Part shown: piece after piece, positions 43,866 through 54,980 of the stretch
Layout of the letters: each line of letters starts with the position of its first letter
How positions within the stretch are numbered: position 1 is the stretch's first letter
From: Eremomyces bilateralis CBS 781.70
Lineage: Eukaryota; Ascomycota; Dothideomycetes; Eremomycetales; Eremomycetaceae
Length of the DNA: 64,000 bases
Assembly (NCBI RefSeq): GCF_010015585.1
Contig: NW_022985082.1
Coordinates: 124,001-188,000, forward strand
Direction of reading: 5' to 3'
Notes under the pieces: model-generated
What the model saw: only the letters and a program-made list of their open reading frames with translations
Database searches by the model: none
Told to the model about the DNA's origin: nothing
Position numbers and translations under genes: made by a program

Positions 43866-45170
43866 GCGGTTCTGCATCATGCATTGAGCATTTCTATTTC
43901 TGATATCGCTTTTCCCGCTTGGGGAAGCGGGCGTTCCACGATGGTTGCATTTCGGCGGTGTCGAATGCAGTCTATGACTTCTCACGCACGTCTCTTCTTC
44001 GTTTCTCGAACATGCTCGCTGAGTATCTTACTTTCCGGCCACCGGCCTAACTTTACGGACCTTTTCTTATCTTCGGAGCCTCTCGAGCTGTCCCTTCGTC
44101 GAGCTGACAGAAATCCTGGCTCAACTCACCACGATCGTCAATCACCGTACCTTTCTATGTCTACCGCCACGGACGGCGTTGTCTACACACTCACGAAAAC
44201 GTCTCCTATTGCCTTTTCTTCCTATCGACCCACCGACCAACTACCCTTTTTTCACGAGTACCATCCTCTGAACTTCAAAACCCGCTCCCCGAGCGTCCCT
44301 TTCCTCGCCCTCTATTCCTTCGGCGCCAGGAAGTCATTCTCCTTCCCACCCCCCGAGTCCATGCTTTCCACCGCGTTCCACTACCCGGGGGTCTTTTGTA
44401 TGAATCCTTCGCACACAGATACCACCCCCCCTTTATTGTTTGTTTCTAATTCCCACAGCCCCTCCTGCGATGATCGCGGGAGTATACGCGGCTGTGGACC
44501 GATTGTCTCGTGCCGTTTGCGGCAGTTTGATTGTTTTCAGATGATGCGAGGAAAAGATGTGATGTGAAGATGGAGAACGCGAAAAGGAGAGAGAGAGGTA
44601 CACACACGCTACATTGTTCCTGGAACGGAACGAACGTTTTAGATGGATGGATGGATGGATGGGGAACGCTGTATTGTATTACTTTTCTGATCGAGGTCGG
44701 TAAAATGAAAGAAAATTTTGTATAAATTCTTGGGTTTAGGTGATCCTGCGTATCGTTATCCATCTTCCCACTGAGGACCCGCTTCATCATTCCATGCACT
44801 GCGCGAGCGAGAATGAGGTGGTGTCCGGAGGGAAGGGAGATATCGATTTGGACGATCCAGTCAGAGTCTGGTTTGTCGTCAGGCATGTATTGATGCCTCA
44901 GGCTATAAAGTGATCGTCAGTTCCGCTCTGTTGGTCAACATCGGCGGATGTTAAAGAAGCGGTATTTCTACATCGTGGAATGTTCGGGAGTTGTTAATAG
45001 TATTCTAAGTTGAAACCCCTTCTCTTATGCTCAAGGAAGTCCGAACCTCATCGTCCGTCTTCCAATGGGTTTCAATCTCCCATAAAGTCCTATTCTCCAC
45101 ACCCTCAACGTCCACCACCTTTCCAACTCCCCCCTCCAACTCCCCCCTCCAACCACCTCCCACCCACCAA
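43866..45170. other. 1.3-kb spacer with a tetranucleotide repeat
   Basis: An open plus frame 43884-44567 has no recognisable content and is probably the 3' flank of cdc25. A minus frame from about 44886 begins MPDDKPDSDWIVQIDISLPS and looks protein-like for 50-60 residues; it may be a small gene or a first exon, but I cannot support it. GATG repeats lie at 44642-44661. Confidence 0.4.
44642..44661. repeat. (GATG)n microsatellite
   Basis: Five tandem GATG units. Confidence 0.9.
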
Positions 45171-45830
45171 ATGGACATCGACATCTCCGACATCCTCGCC
45201 TCCGTCTCCCCCCCCTCCGTCTCCCCCTCCCTCCTCGACCTCCAATCCCTCACCCGCGCCTTCATCGCCGAGCGCGTTGCTCCCTCTCTCCTCCCCTATC
45301 CCTCCGCCCTCATGACCCGCGTCCTCGCCCGCATCGCCGCGCAAATCGAGCTCGTCGAGCACGAAACCGGCAAGGTCGACCCGCGCGCCAACTTCCGCCT
45401 CGTGGTGCTGCAGACCGAGGTGGAGCGCTGGAAGTACCTGGTGCGGGCGCTGCTGCGCGCGCGGATCGCGAAGCTGGCGGACTATCCACTGTTTTACCTC
45501 GAGGATGCGGAGGTGAGTGGAAGGTTGTCGGCGGCGGAGCGGCAGTACTTGGGGGCAAGGCAAGGGTTGTTAGGGGAGCATTATGCGGTGGCGTTTTTGG
45601 GGCAGTTTCCGGCGGGGTTGCGGCGGTTGGACGATGCGAGTGGGGGGGTGAGGATGGTGGATCGACCGGATGAGGAGGCGGCGGTGTTTGTGCGGTGTTT
45701 GCGGGATATAGGGCCGGTGAGGGTGGAGGGGACGGATACGGAGGCGGATATGCGGAGGGGGGATGTGTGGGTGATGCGGTGGAGTGTGGTGAGGGAGTGG
45801 TGGGAGAATGGAGATGTGGAGCTGATTTGA
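45171..45830 (+). CDS. SLD5: GINS complex subunit Sld5
   Basis: An intronless gene of 219 residues, the typical Sld5 length. The start MDIDISDILASV matches the family and was preferred to earlier codons in the same frame, which code Ser/Thr/Pro-rich leader. The helical A domain holds LQSLTRAFIAERVAP and, further on, VLQTEVERWKYLVRALLRARI, the family hallmark. After the linker, the small beta B domain reads MVDRPDEEAAVFVRCLRD and ends in WWENGDVELI. Sld5 with Psf1, Psf2 and Psf3 forms GINS, which binds Cdc45 and Mcm2-7 to make the replicative CMG helicase and contacts DNA polymerase epsilon. The coding sequence is very GC-rich at third positions. Confidence 0.92.
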   Translation: MDIDISDILASVSPPSVSPSLLDLQSLTRAFIAERVAPSLLPYPSALMTRVLARIAAQIELVEHETGKVDPRANFRLVVLQTEVERWKYLVRALLRARIAKLADYPLFYLEDAEVSGRLSAAERQYLGARQGLLGEHYAVAFLGQFPAGLRRLDDASGGVRMVDRPDEEAAVFVRCLRDIGPVRVEGTDTEADMRRGDVWVMRWSVVREWWENGDVELI

Positions 45831-45979
45831 AGATTGGGGATGGAACGGTCGGATAGGATGAGCGAGAGACAGATTTCATGACGGGAGGTTGCTGGAGTGG
45901 TCATTGGATATCATGACGGTAAGACAAGGACCTCGCCAATTCAGCGCAATCGTGGGCTAACAATAAGGAAACCAGACCG

Positions 45980-46895
45980 TCAGTGGCCTTGCAACCACCC
46001 AAGCATCTGCCCGAACGCCACATCCTGCGCTTGCTTTATCGCCGGATCTTCATAATCGCCATACACGGCGAACCCATGCGGAACTTTGGGGTACACTTTC
46101 ACCTCATGTTCCACCTCCGCCTTCTCTAGCGCCTCCACCCCCCGCCGCCGCACCTCATCCGGAAACAGCGAATCGTTCTCCACGCAGATCAAACACATCG
46201 GAACCTTCACCCCCGCCACATCCTCCTTTTCAACTAGCGTCCCATGCGCCACTGCCCCTGCCTTGATCATCGGCCCCGTCGTCGTGATCCCCCGCTCCTC
46301 ATCCACCTCCGTCTTCCCCCACCCGAGCGTCTCCTTGTGCTCCCCGGCGAGCAGCAAGATGTACTTGGCCCCGAAGCAGTATCCGACACCGTATACCCCC
46401 CCGCCGTTTGCCACGGCGTCGGCGAATTCCTCGTGGGCGCTTTCGAGGACTTTGTGTAGGACAGGGAGCACGCGCTGCGGGGTGTGGTAGGCGAGCCACA
46501 TGTCGATGCGGAAAGACTTGACGACATCGGCGGCGCCGTGTTTGAGTTTTTCGATGATGGGGGAGGCGTCGTCGACGGAGTCGGTGGCGGAGTTGGGGGC
46601 GGGGTTGCCTTCGAATCTAGACGAGACATGTCAGACTGCGCGCTGGAGTGAGTTCGTGAGGTCGGGAGAACTGACTGATCTGGCATGACTACGACAAAGC
46701 CTTCCGACGCATATTTGTCCGCCTGCAATTGGTTGTTCGTCGATTTAATACCGGTGCCACCGGTGAGGAAGAGGAGGAGCTTGGACGGCGAGTGGGGATA
46801 GTCGGAGGGTTTAGATATGTAGCACTACAACGGTCACTGTCTGATCAGACAATGGATGGGGTATGCTATACATCTATCGAACCCAAGCTGGCCAT
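45980..46895 (-). CDS. dienelactone hydrolase family protein
   Basis: Exons 46616-45980 and 46824-46676 are firm and join as VVVMPDQFEGNPAPN. A first exon of 24 nt from an ATG at 46893-46895 (MASLGSID) keeps frame through a GTATAG donor and gives 269 residues. The alpha/beta-hydrolase core has the nucleophile Cys in GVGYCFGAKY, the acid Asp in CVENDSLFPDE and the His in VPHGFAVYGDYED, the dienelactone hydrolase triad. Relatives usually start with a segment containing two cysteines and a GTPTG motif before the Tyr-Val/Ile-x-Lys-Pro strand; this segment is missing here. Upstream the minus strand shows only GEVPTGV before a stop. The gene may be shortened at the 5' end. Substrate unknown. Confidence 0.85.
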
Positions 46896-47792
46896 CTCCT
46901 ACTCCTATATTAGCTCCTTTCCATCTATGCTTCGAGACTTCTTACTCCAGTCGGCACCTCTCCAATAGCTGTCTGAATGTCAATAGTGGTGGCTTAATAG
47001 AACTGTGGTCCTTACGAGTCGGCCGATCCGTCACGCAGTGCTCCTACACTTCATTAGAAGACGGCTCTTCAATTCATGCCTTGAACGCCACTCACTCCCA
47101 TGCCGGCCCCCTCCTGTGCCTGACTATCGCCAGACGTCATCGGTGCCGTTTCAGTGGCGTCCATTTCCGGAGCTCTCGTCGCAACATCGTCGGTAGTAGG
47201 ATCGGAGGCCGTGCGCGTAGGTTCAGACATGATTGCAATGGACTTGAACAAATGAGCGGATATCAATTTATAAACTCTTCAACCAAAGATTTCGCTCCGA
47301 ACACAGTTCAAATAAGCATAAGGTGAGATTCGTGGAATGCTTTGTTCATGTCTGAGAGGTTGGGGTGCGGAGCGGAGCGGGGTGGGGCGGAGTGCTTGGC
47401 TGCGGGGTAGTGATGGTCCCTTTCCCTTTGGCATCCTCCCCAGTCCCCTTTCTGTGCCATCCCAAGGGTGTTGTACGTGTAGTTTTTTCTCCTCAACAAA
47501 ACAGAGTGAAATAAAGCTTAAGAGAATAAATGTGGGGCGAAAATAATGTAATAATTGACCGTTTTCAACGCCTTAGGAGTGTCCAGTAACCAACCAGTGG
47601 TGTATTCCGTACCCTATGCTCTTCAAAGTTCAAACTTCCCCTCTAGTCACGTGAATCATCTCATTTAGCGCGACGACGCGTCGCAATGCTGAACGCGTCC
47701 ATCAACTTGCCACCGCGAAGCGATTTAATTTCATGACAACGCTGCCTAACAATTGCTCGTGGAGGAAGTTAAACATCACATTATCCATCAAT
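46896..47792. other. divergent spacer before RFA1
   Basis: A minus-strand frame of 53 codons (47230-47069, MSEPTRTASDPTTDD) is Ser/Thr/Glu-rich and could be a small gene or a first exon; evidence is weak. A G-rich stretch (GAGCGGAGCGGGGTGGGGCGG) lies near 47370-47395, and MluI boxes lie at 47676-47698. Confidence 0.4.
47676..47698 (+). promoter_or_regulatory. paired MluI cell-cycle boxes upstream of RFA1
   Basis: ACGCGT occurs at 47676-47681 and 47693-47698, 112 and 95 bp before the RFA1 start. ACGCGT is the MCB element bound by the MBF (Mbp1-Swi6) factor that drives G1/S expression of replication genes in yeasts. The spacing and the target gene make a functional pair likely. Confidence 0.65.
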
Positions 47793-49948
47793 ATGACGGC
47801 AGAATCACCTGCTGCAGCTGCAGCCAAAGAGACCATTACCCAGGGCATCATCAAGTTCGTCCACCGTCCGCAAAATCATTGCATGATCGCTAATGACAGT
47901 CCAGACGAATCTTTGTCGAAACTGGCAAAGATGGCATCAAAGATGAGCAGTTCGTCGTGCAAATCATCAACCTTCGTGAGCAAACGAAACCAGGTGGTGC
48001 TAGACGGATCAGGCTCGTCATGAACGATACTCAGTTCACGGCGTTCGGAATTCTTGATGCGCGTACGTCCTCCGCTTCTACAAATCTCAAATGCATCGGA
48101 TCGCTTACTTGTCACAGATCTCTGTCCGCTTGTGGACGAAGGCTCTTTGCGCCAGGGCCAGCTTGTCCGGGTGTTAAAGCATCAGCTCGTTATATCCAAC
48201 GCCACCGGAGCCAAGTCAGTACATTTCATCTCCGGTTCGTCCTCGTGCTGACTAGATGTAGATTCGCAATGATCGAAGAGATGGAGGTACTCGCCCAGTA
48301 CGGAACGCAGGAGAAGATTGGAAATCCTCGAAACATCTCCGAAATCCTCGACTCGGCAAAAGACGCCGGCGCAAAGCCGCAGCCAGCTGGAATAACGGGT
48401 GACAACTTCTACGGTGCGAAGCCCGAATCGAAAGCGCAAGATATCCCTCAACGTTCCAACAATCCTCGACCTGGCTTTGGAGGTGGCGCTCATCCACACG
48501 TTCTTCCGATCGAGGGTCTCAGTCCATACCAGAACAAATGGACCATTCGAGTCCGTTGCACGCATAAGTCGGATATCAAGACCTGGCACAAGCAGAGTGG
48601 AGAAGGCAAGCTCTTCAGCGTCAACCTTCTGGACGAGGGCGGCGAGATCCGGGCGACTGGCTTCAATGCTGAGTGCGACAATCTATATGACCTTTTCCAG
48701 GAAGGCATGGTGTACTACATTTCCAGTCCTGCCAAGATTAATATTGCGAAGCGGCAATTCACTCAGATCAACAACGAGTATGAGATTGTGTTTGAGAGGG
48801 ATACACAGGTCGAGAAGGTAAGCAGATTGTCTGCGCGCCTGAAATGTTACTAATACCATTCAGGCCGAAGATCAATCCAACGCTCCCCAAGTCCGCTACA
48901 ACTTCACACCCATTGGCAGCCTCCAAGACATCGCGAAGGACACGACCATCGATACCATCGGTGTTCTCAAAGATGTTGGCGAGCTATCCCAGATCGTCTC
49001 CAAGACCACCAGCAAGCCATACGACAAGCGCGAACTCACACTCGTGGACGATTCGTTGCATTCGGTACGTCTGACGATCTGGGGAAACCAGGCCACCAAC
49101 TTCGACACCATGCCGGAAAGTATCATCGCGTTCAAGGGCTGCAAAGTCTCAGATTTCGGCGGTCGAAGTCTTTCCCTCCTAAGCTCCGGCTCCATGACCG
49201 TCAGCCCAGACATCGACGATGCATTCCGTCTCAAAGGATGGTTTGACGCCCAAGGCAAGACCGATACCTTTACCACGTTCCAGAACATGGCTGGAGCCGG
49301 CGACATGGGGGGGACGCGGTCCAACGAGCTGAAGACAATCGGGCAAGTCAAGGACGAGGAGCTGGGCATGCACAACGAACCGGCGTACTTCACTGTCAAA
49401 GCCACCATCTCCTATGTCAAGCGTGAGAACTACTGCTACGCGGCTTGCAAAGGGGACAGCTGCAACCGCAAGGTTCAGGAGATCGAGCCGGGGAACTGGC
49501 GATGCGAGTGGTGCGAGAAGAGTCATGACGCGCCGAATTACCGGTATATCATCTCGATCAACGTGGTCGATCACACCGGATCGATGTGGCTGACGTGCTT
49601 CGACGAGCCGGGGAACGTCGTCATGGGGATGAGTGCGAACGAGCTGCATGCGCTGGGTGAGGAGGGGAATAATACGCTTGTGTTCGAGGATGCGAACCTC
49701 AAGACGTTGACATTCCGTTGCAGAGCGAAGACGGACACCTACCAGGACCAGCAACGGTGAGTTCTGCTACCAACCTACCCGTCGTACCATATGCTTACTG
49801 ACATTATTCTAGGATTCGATATCAGGTCAATTCTGCTGCTCCTCTCAATTTCCCTGCTGAGTCTGCCAGACTCCAAGCGTTGATCAAGCAGTACGAGGGT
49901 CTCCCGGATCTTGTTAAGGAGGCAGGTGACCAGAGTCTCTTTGTTTAG
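47793..49948 (+). CDS. RFA1: replication protein A large subunit Rfa1/RPA70
   Basis: Six exons (47793-47858, 47900-48062, 48118-48214, 48262-48817, 48864-49756, 49813-49948) code 636 residues. After an N-terminal protein-binding OB fold and a Pro/Gly-rich linker come DNA-binding domains A (LSPYQNKWTIRVRCTHKSD, IRATGFNAECD) and B (KPYDKRELTLVDDSLHSVRLT), then C, which has a zinc ribbon built from Cys residues in AACKGDSCN and WRCEWCEK. The C-terminus ends in PDLVKEAGDQSLFV. RPA coats single-stranded DNA in replication, repair and checkpoint signalling; subunit 70 carries most of the affinity. The first intron is only 41 nt with a GTCCAC donor. An upstream in-frame ATG at 47733 would add 20 residues, but the shorter form fits the family. 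Confidence 0.94.
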
Positions 49949-50690
49949 TAGGGTCCTACTCAGATTGGCGTGTTTGGTGGGTGTCTTCATACTGTCATGT
50001 CTATCCGAAGGACGTCGAGATGGGAAGTATCACTGTGTACGGGTGCATGATCCACCATGAATATGGGTACTGGCATAAGCATATGCGGATTACACATCTG
50101 TGTATGCTATGAGACGAAAACATGGAGTTACATGGATAGGGGTTCAACAAGGTGGGATACTTGTATTAGAGAGGACAATGACAGATACCAATGTAGTATC
50201 AATTACAACGGGCTTCACATTGCATGGTGCCTTCGATCTCCTTACCGCGACAAGCCGCACAGCCAAATCCTTTTTCATTTGCTCTCTTCTTATCCGAGCC
50301 CATATCTGCCTATCATATCCGATGCCGATGTTGGATCGTCCAGAATTTCCTAGGGGCTAGCTAACCCCGCCCTTCGCGCCCTTGGGTCCAGATTTCCCAT
50401 CCCTGACATCACATTCGCCCGCCAGAATCGGAGCTCTCTGATAGCTTTATCTCCTTGGATAGTACATGTTATCAATCGAAATACTGGCATTGACGAACCC
50501 TGACGCGGCAGTTGACAGGACTGTTATGAAACAAGTAGAGCTCCCCCGAGTTGGTTATAAGTCTTACATCTCCTTCCTCGTTCTGTTGCTCTTAGAATTC
50601 GCTCGAGTCATCTACCTTTGAGGTCCAATTGAGTGCAATTCTGAGAATCTTCAACATAAACCTAGCTGTCTTTACATTCATTCGTTCACT
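49949..50690. other. intergenic, formamidase promoter
   Basis: No gene seen. It holds the GATA cluster at 50439-50474 and TTATAAG at about 50554-50560 as a candidate TATA element. Confidence 0.55.
50439..50474. promoter_or_regulatory. GATA-factor site cluster (AreA-type)
   Basis: Three HGATAR sites lie within 36 bp: TGATAG (50439-50444), AGATAA on the minus strand (50447-50452) and TGATAA on the minus strand (50469-50474), 217-252 bp before the formamidase start. AreA, the nitrogen regulator of filamentous fungi, binds such sites, and formamidase of Aspergillus nidulans is known to be under AreA control. Confidence 0.6.
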
Positions 50691-52259
50691 ATGGGTCTAA
50701 AGGGAATTAAATATGCCGCGAAGGTGGACCTGGAGAAGCCCGCCGCTGAGCAGGCATGCTTACATGTATGACCGCTTTTACAAATACCTATCATTCTGTG
50801 CAGTGTTGGCTGACTTACCGCAGAATCGCTGGCACCCCGATAGTGAGTAATTATCCTAATTCAGAAACCGAACGGACGGCCAGATCTAACAATCCCCTTA
50901 GTCCCCTCGGTCACCACCATCACCCCCGGCGAACCTGTCAAAATTGAATGCATCGACTGGACCGGCGGCCAAATCGGCAACAATGACTCTGCCAATGATG
51001 TCCGCGACGTCGACCTCACCCGTGTGCACTACCTCACCGGCCCCTTCGACATCTCCGGTGCCGAACCCGGCGACGTCCTCCTCGTCGAAATCCAAGACGT
51101 GCAGCCCCTAGAAGAGCAACCCTGGGGCTTCACAGGCGTGTTCGCGAAAGAGAATGGCGGCGGGTTCCTCGACGAACTGTACCCCGCGCCCGCGAAAGCC
51201 ATCTGGGACTTCGAGGGGATCCACTGCAGCAGTCGGCATATCCCCGGGGTGCGGTTCGCGGGGCTGATCCATCCAGGGATCCTGGGGTGCGCGCCCAGTC
51301 AGGAGGTATTGGAGACGTGGAATCGGAGAGAGGGGGAGCTGGTGGCGGCGAATACGGAGGTGGGGAGGGAGGTGGCGAAGTTGCCGGAGCCGGTGAATGT
51401 GCATGCGGGGAGTGCGGATAAGGAGATGAAGGAACGGGTGGGGAGGGAGGGGGCGAGGACGATTCCTGGAAGGCCGGAACATGGTGGGAATTGCGATATT
51501 AAGAACTTGTCGCGAGGGAGTAAGGTGTATCTGCCGGTGCATGTTAAAGGGGCGAAGTTTAGTGTGGGAGATCTGCATTTCTCGCGTAAGTAAATCCGGT
51601 GTACAGATGTGAAGTGCTATGCTGATGGTTACTCCTCCAGAGGGCGATGGAGAGATTTCTTGTAAGTCATGACCCCTCAAGACACGCGTGAAGGCCTCGA
51701 AATAACCTTGTCAAGTCTGCGGCGCCATCGAAATGGCAGGTGTTATCACCCTCAAGTTCTCGGTCATAAAGAACGGCCTGGCCGAACTCGCCATGAAGTC
51801 TCCGATTTACATTCCAGGCCCCGTCGAGCCGCAATTCGGACCGGGACGATACATCTACTTCGAAGGATTCAGTGTCGACGAGAACGGCAAACAGCACTAC
51901 ATGGATACGACGGTCGCGTATCGGCAGACGACGCTCCGGTGTTTCGAGTACTTGAAGCGATTCGGTAGGTTCTATCCGGGAAATTACGACGCTATAGCTG
52001 CTGACCGTGAAAGGCTATAATGACTACCAGATTTATCTGCTGCTTTCATGTGCTCCTGTACAAGGCCACATTGCCGGTGTTGTGGATGTGAGTTAAACCG
52101 CGGATGCTACTGATGACGACTGAGAATGGCTGACTGTCCCAGATTCCAAACGCCTGCACCACCATGGGGCTTCCGATCGATATCTTCGACTTTGATATTT
52201 TACCATCGGCGCCGGTCCAGAAGAGGGACATGGGATCGTGTGCATTTGCAAGCAACTAA
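50691..52259 (+). CDS. fmdS: formamidase (acetamidase/formamidase family)
   Basis: Seven exons (50691-50765, 50824-50842, 50902-51585, 51641-51661, 51716-51964, 52014-52087, 52143-52259) code 412 residues, the length of Aspergillus FmdS. Two exons are very small, 19 and 21 nt. Conserved features are NRWHPDIPSV, IECIDWTGGQIGNNDSANDV, GPFDISGAEPGDVL, HPGILGCAPS, RPEHGGNCDIKNLSRGSKVY and DLHFSQGDGEISFCGAIEMAG, the last two being hallmarks of the FmdA_AmdA family. The enzyme splits formamide to formate and ammonia and lets the fungus use it as nitrogen source. It acts in the cytosol; no signal peptide is seen. Three GATA sites upstream support nitrogen control. The stop codon lies 12 bp from the stop of the convergent CorA-like gene. 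Confidence 0.94.
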
Positions 52260-52271
52260 TCATCTTTTTGG

Positions 52272-54226
52272 TTATATTGGTATGGGCCGACTCTGCGTTG
52301 ACGCTCCGTCGTCTATATATAGCCAACCGAGCTTTGAAGAAATGAAATCTCTCACAACCGGGCCCTTTTCAAGCACCAAGACCGTCGCAAGTACAATGAA
52401 CAAACAAGGAAACGCCACCGCGCAATACACGTAAAATTCCTTGCTCCCCGGCTTATACGGGTCTCCGATACTAAAAATGCTCGCGATCGACGCCAACGGC
52501 ACGAACACTGTCGCGACATACGTCAACAGCTTCAGCGTCCCCTGCTCTTCCCTCGCCAGCTTCGCCTCTTCGATCGCCTGCCGGTTCCCCTGCATCCCCG
52601 CCCGCCCGATGATGTGGTTCGTCGACCGGTCATAGTAGTCCTTGAGCGCGTTCAGCCGCTGCGCCGCGAACTGGAAATCTTTCCGACAGTCCCGCCAGTC
52701 TTGCGTGCGGGTGCAGCTGGGGTCATTCCAGCGGATCCCAAGGCTGAGGATTGTAGTCTCGATATCTCCGAGGTATTCTTGGACTCGGAAACGGTACCAG
52801 GCGTTCTCTAGGGAGCGGGTATTGATCGCGATGGTGGGTTTCGCGGGCTTGAGGTCGAACCATGACTTGGTCTTGGGGGATGAGGTAGCATCTTTCCAGT
52901 CGGCGGTTCGGATGGCGTCGAATTGGTTGCTGATGAGGGAGATGAGTTGAATGTATTTCGAGGCGCAGATCTTCTTGACGAAGAGGAATGGATCGTCGTC
53001 GGAGAGGTGGTGCCCATGCTTCGTGTAGTAGTACACCAGGTCATCAAAAAGGCATTCTCGTGCTGGTTCTGTAGTGGTCGAAATGCCCTGGCTCGGCTGA
53101 TGCTGAGAGTCATTGTCAGACGGCGATATGGAGCGTGCGTCTCCAGTCTGTGAAGCTTCATGTTGCAAAAACTTGTTGTATCCATCCGGCCTCGGTACGA
53201 AATCCGCATATCCCCCAAGAAAATTGCTCATGTTATTGAGGTCAATGGGCGAACCTCTCGCTATCCGCTTGAGGGCCGGATCGCAGAGTATGAGCGCTGG
53301 AACACATTAGCTAGAGGATCCTAATTGTTGAGAACTAACTCACCATCATATCCCCCGTCCTTGTATCTATGTATCCAAAAAGAACATTTCCTTGGCGTGA
53401 TCAACACAGTCTCATCCTCACGCTCTTGCCAACGGTGGTAGATCACTGGCCGAGCTGTATCCGCACAGTTCGCCGTGAGCAACTTCTTATGTTCTGTCGA
53501 CTTGTGTCGACCATCTTCAACCTCACCAAACTGTACCTCCTTTCCGCTGTATTTGTACAAGTCATAGTATCGGATACAGGCATAGTCGCACAGGTCATGG
53601 GCAGACGGCAGGGTGGGAACCTCGATGTGTTCGTCGAAAACAATCTTCGTCCCCCGCTCGACATGCTGCGCGAAGAACATGGGATCCAGTCCCAGTTCGC
53701 AGAAGAATTCTCCGAATAGCTTGACCAGGGCAGGCGTGACGCCTTCAGCTAGGTATATCCTCTTTCTCTTCCTACTTCTAATTGGGGTTCCTTGCTCATC
53801 CGGCGAGTCATCTCCATTCGTAACCCTTTCTATTTTGATTTCTTGCCTCCGCTGCTGAAAGTGTTCACTCCACAGAGTGCTGTCCACATCTCCAAGTCCC
53901 ACCGTTTCTTGGAACCCATCTCCATACGACTCGATGAGGCAAGTCTTCGTCTTTCGCGCATGTAACGGGGCGATAGCAGCCGACGACGAGTCTTGCCTCC
54001 GCAGGCTCGGTTCAGCCTGGCATAGCCGCTGAATGTACCTCTGAAGGACGCCTGTATCACAAAGCCAGCTCCCGTCATTGCGAGCTATTGCCTCCGCTCG
54101 TTCAGTGGATATGCTGCTTACGTGACCGGCCGATATACCTCTTCCATTGGTACCTGTTCGAGAAATCCCGGATCTTTGTGTCTGGCGATGACTTGGAAGT
54201 AACGGGAGGCCGGTAGAAGTGGACAT
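52272..54226 (-). CDS. CorA-like membrane protein without GMN motif
   Basis: Two exons (54226-53344 and 53296-52272, intron 47 nt) code 635 residues. The first 500 residues are hydrophilic: a Ser/Arg-rich start, then RKRKRIYLAEGVTPALVKLFGEFF, the typical opening of the fungal CorA-like family, and later a helix YRFRVQEYLGDIETTILSLG. Two transmembrane helices lie near the end (about 551-571, LLTYVATVFVPLASIASIFSI, and 582-603). Where true CorA channels have GMN after the first helix, this one has FSIGDPYKPG, so magnesium selectivity is not expected. Many such proteins exist in Pezizomycotina with no assigned role. It contrasts with the GMN-bearing protein at 20069-22886. Confidence 0.87.
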
Positions 54227-54980
54227 TGTTGGACTGAATGACGAAATGGCTTGATTGTCGAAGAACGCTGACTCAGGAAGGGCAAGAACAAGGTACAGAG
54301 ATGTTTATTGATCATGATTGAAAACTAGAGTTTGATCTACACTTAAAACCCACGGGTAGGCATCTCCAGCCTTGCAGTACCAGGCTGAGGCCTAGGAGGT
54401 CTCGAATCTCTCGATCCCATACGGCTAGATGATTGTCCGATAAGGCCCATGGCACGTCACATTGGCCCACGTTCGCGAAACGAGGTGTGCATATCGATGT
54501 TTTACCCTCCGCATTTTGAAAGCGATCAGTTCCATGAGGTTCGAGCCTTTCGTACGCCCTGGAGGAGGCAGGACAAGGCAGCATTGTCATCAGCCACCAG
54601 CGCTTCACGAGGCGCTGCATCCACCCGTTTCAAATGGCGGGGAAGGGCTGGCAGTCAGGGCTGTTTGGTATCGCGGTATCTACCATTAGAATGACAATGA
54701 GTACTAAGTTTGGGGCAGGCAAATATTGTTGTAGAAGTAATACAGAAGATGGGAGAAGTTAGCAACATATGATGCACTGCTGGGTCGGACTGGAGTTTGC
54801 CTTGGGGCCTCAATCGCGTCGCGTCGTAACGTCAACCACGTCTACTAGTCAAGTCCAACCATTATACCTATCCTAAATACCCCCAACAGCGATTTACCTC
54901 TACCCATTCTTCGATCACGCTCAAAACTTCCAATTCTCCTTGGTCCTATCTCAAGCACTCCTAACCATAGTCCACGCATC
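54227..54980. other. divergent spacer CorA-like / SUB1
   Basis: Short overlapping frames only, none with recognisable content. It serves as promoter region for both flanking genes. Confidence 0.5.

Noticed and set aside
43884-44567. A 227-codon plus frame after cdc25
   Set aside because: No recognised content, poor start context, likely 3' untranslated sequence.
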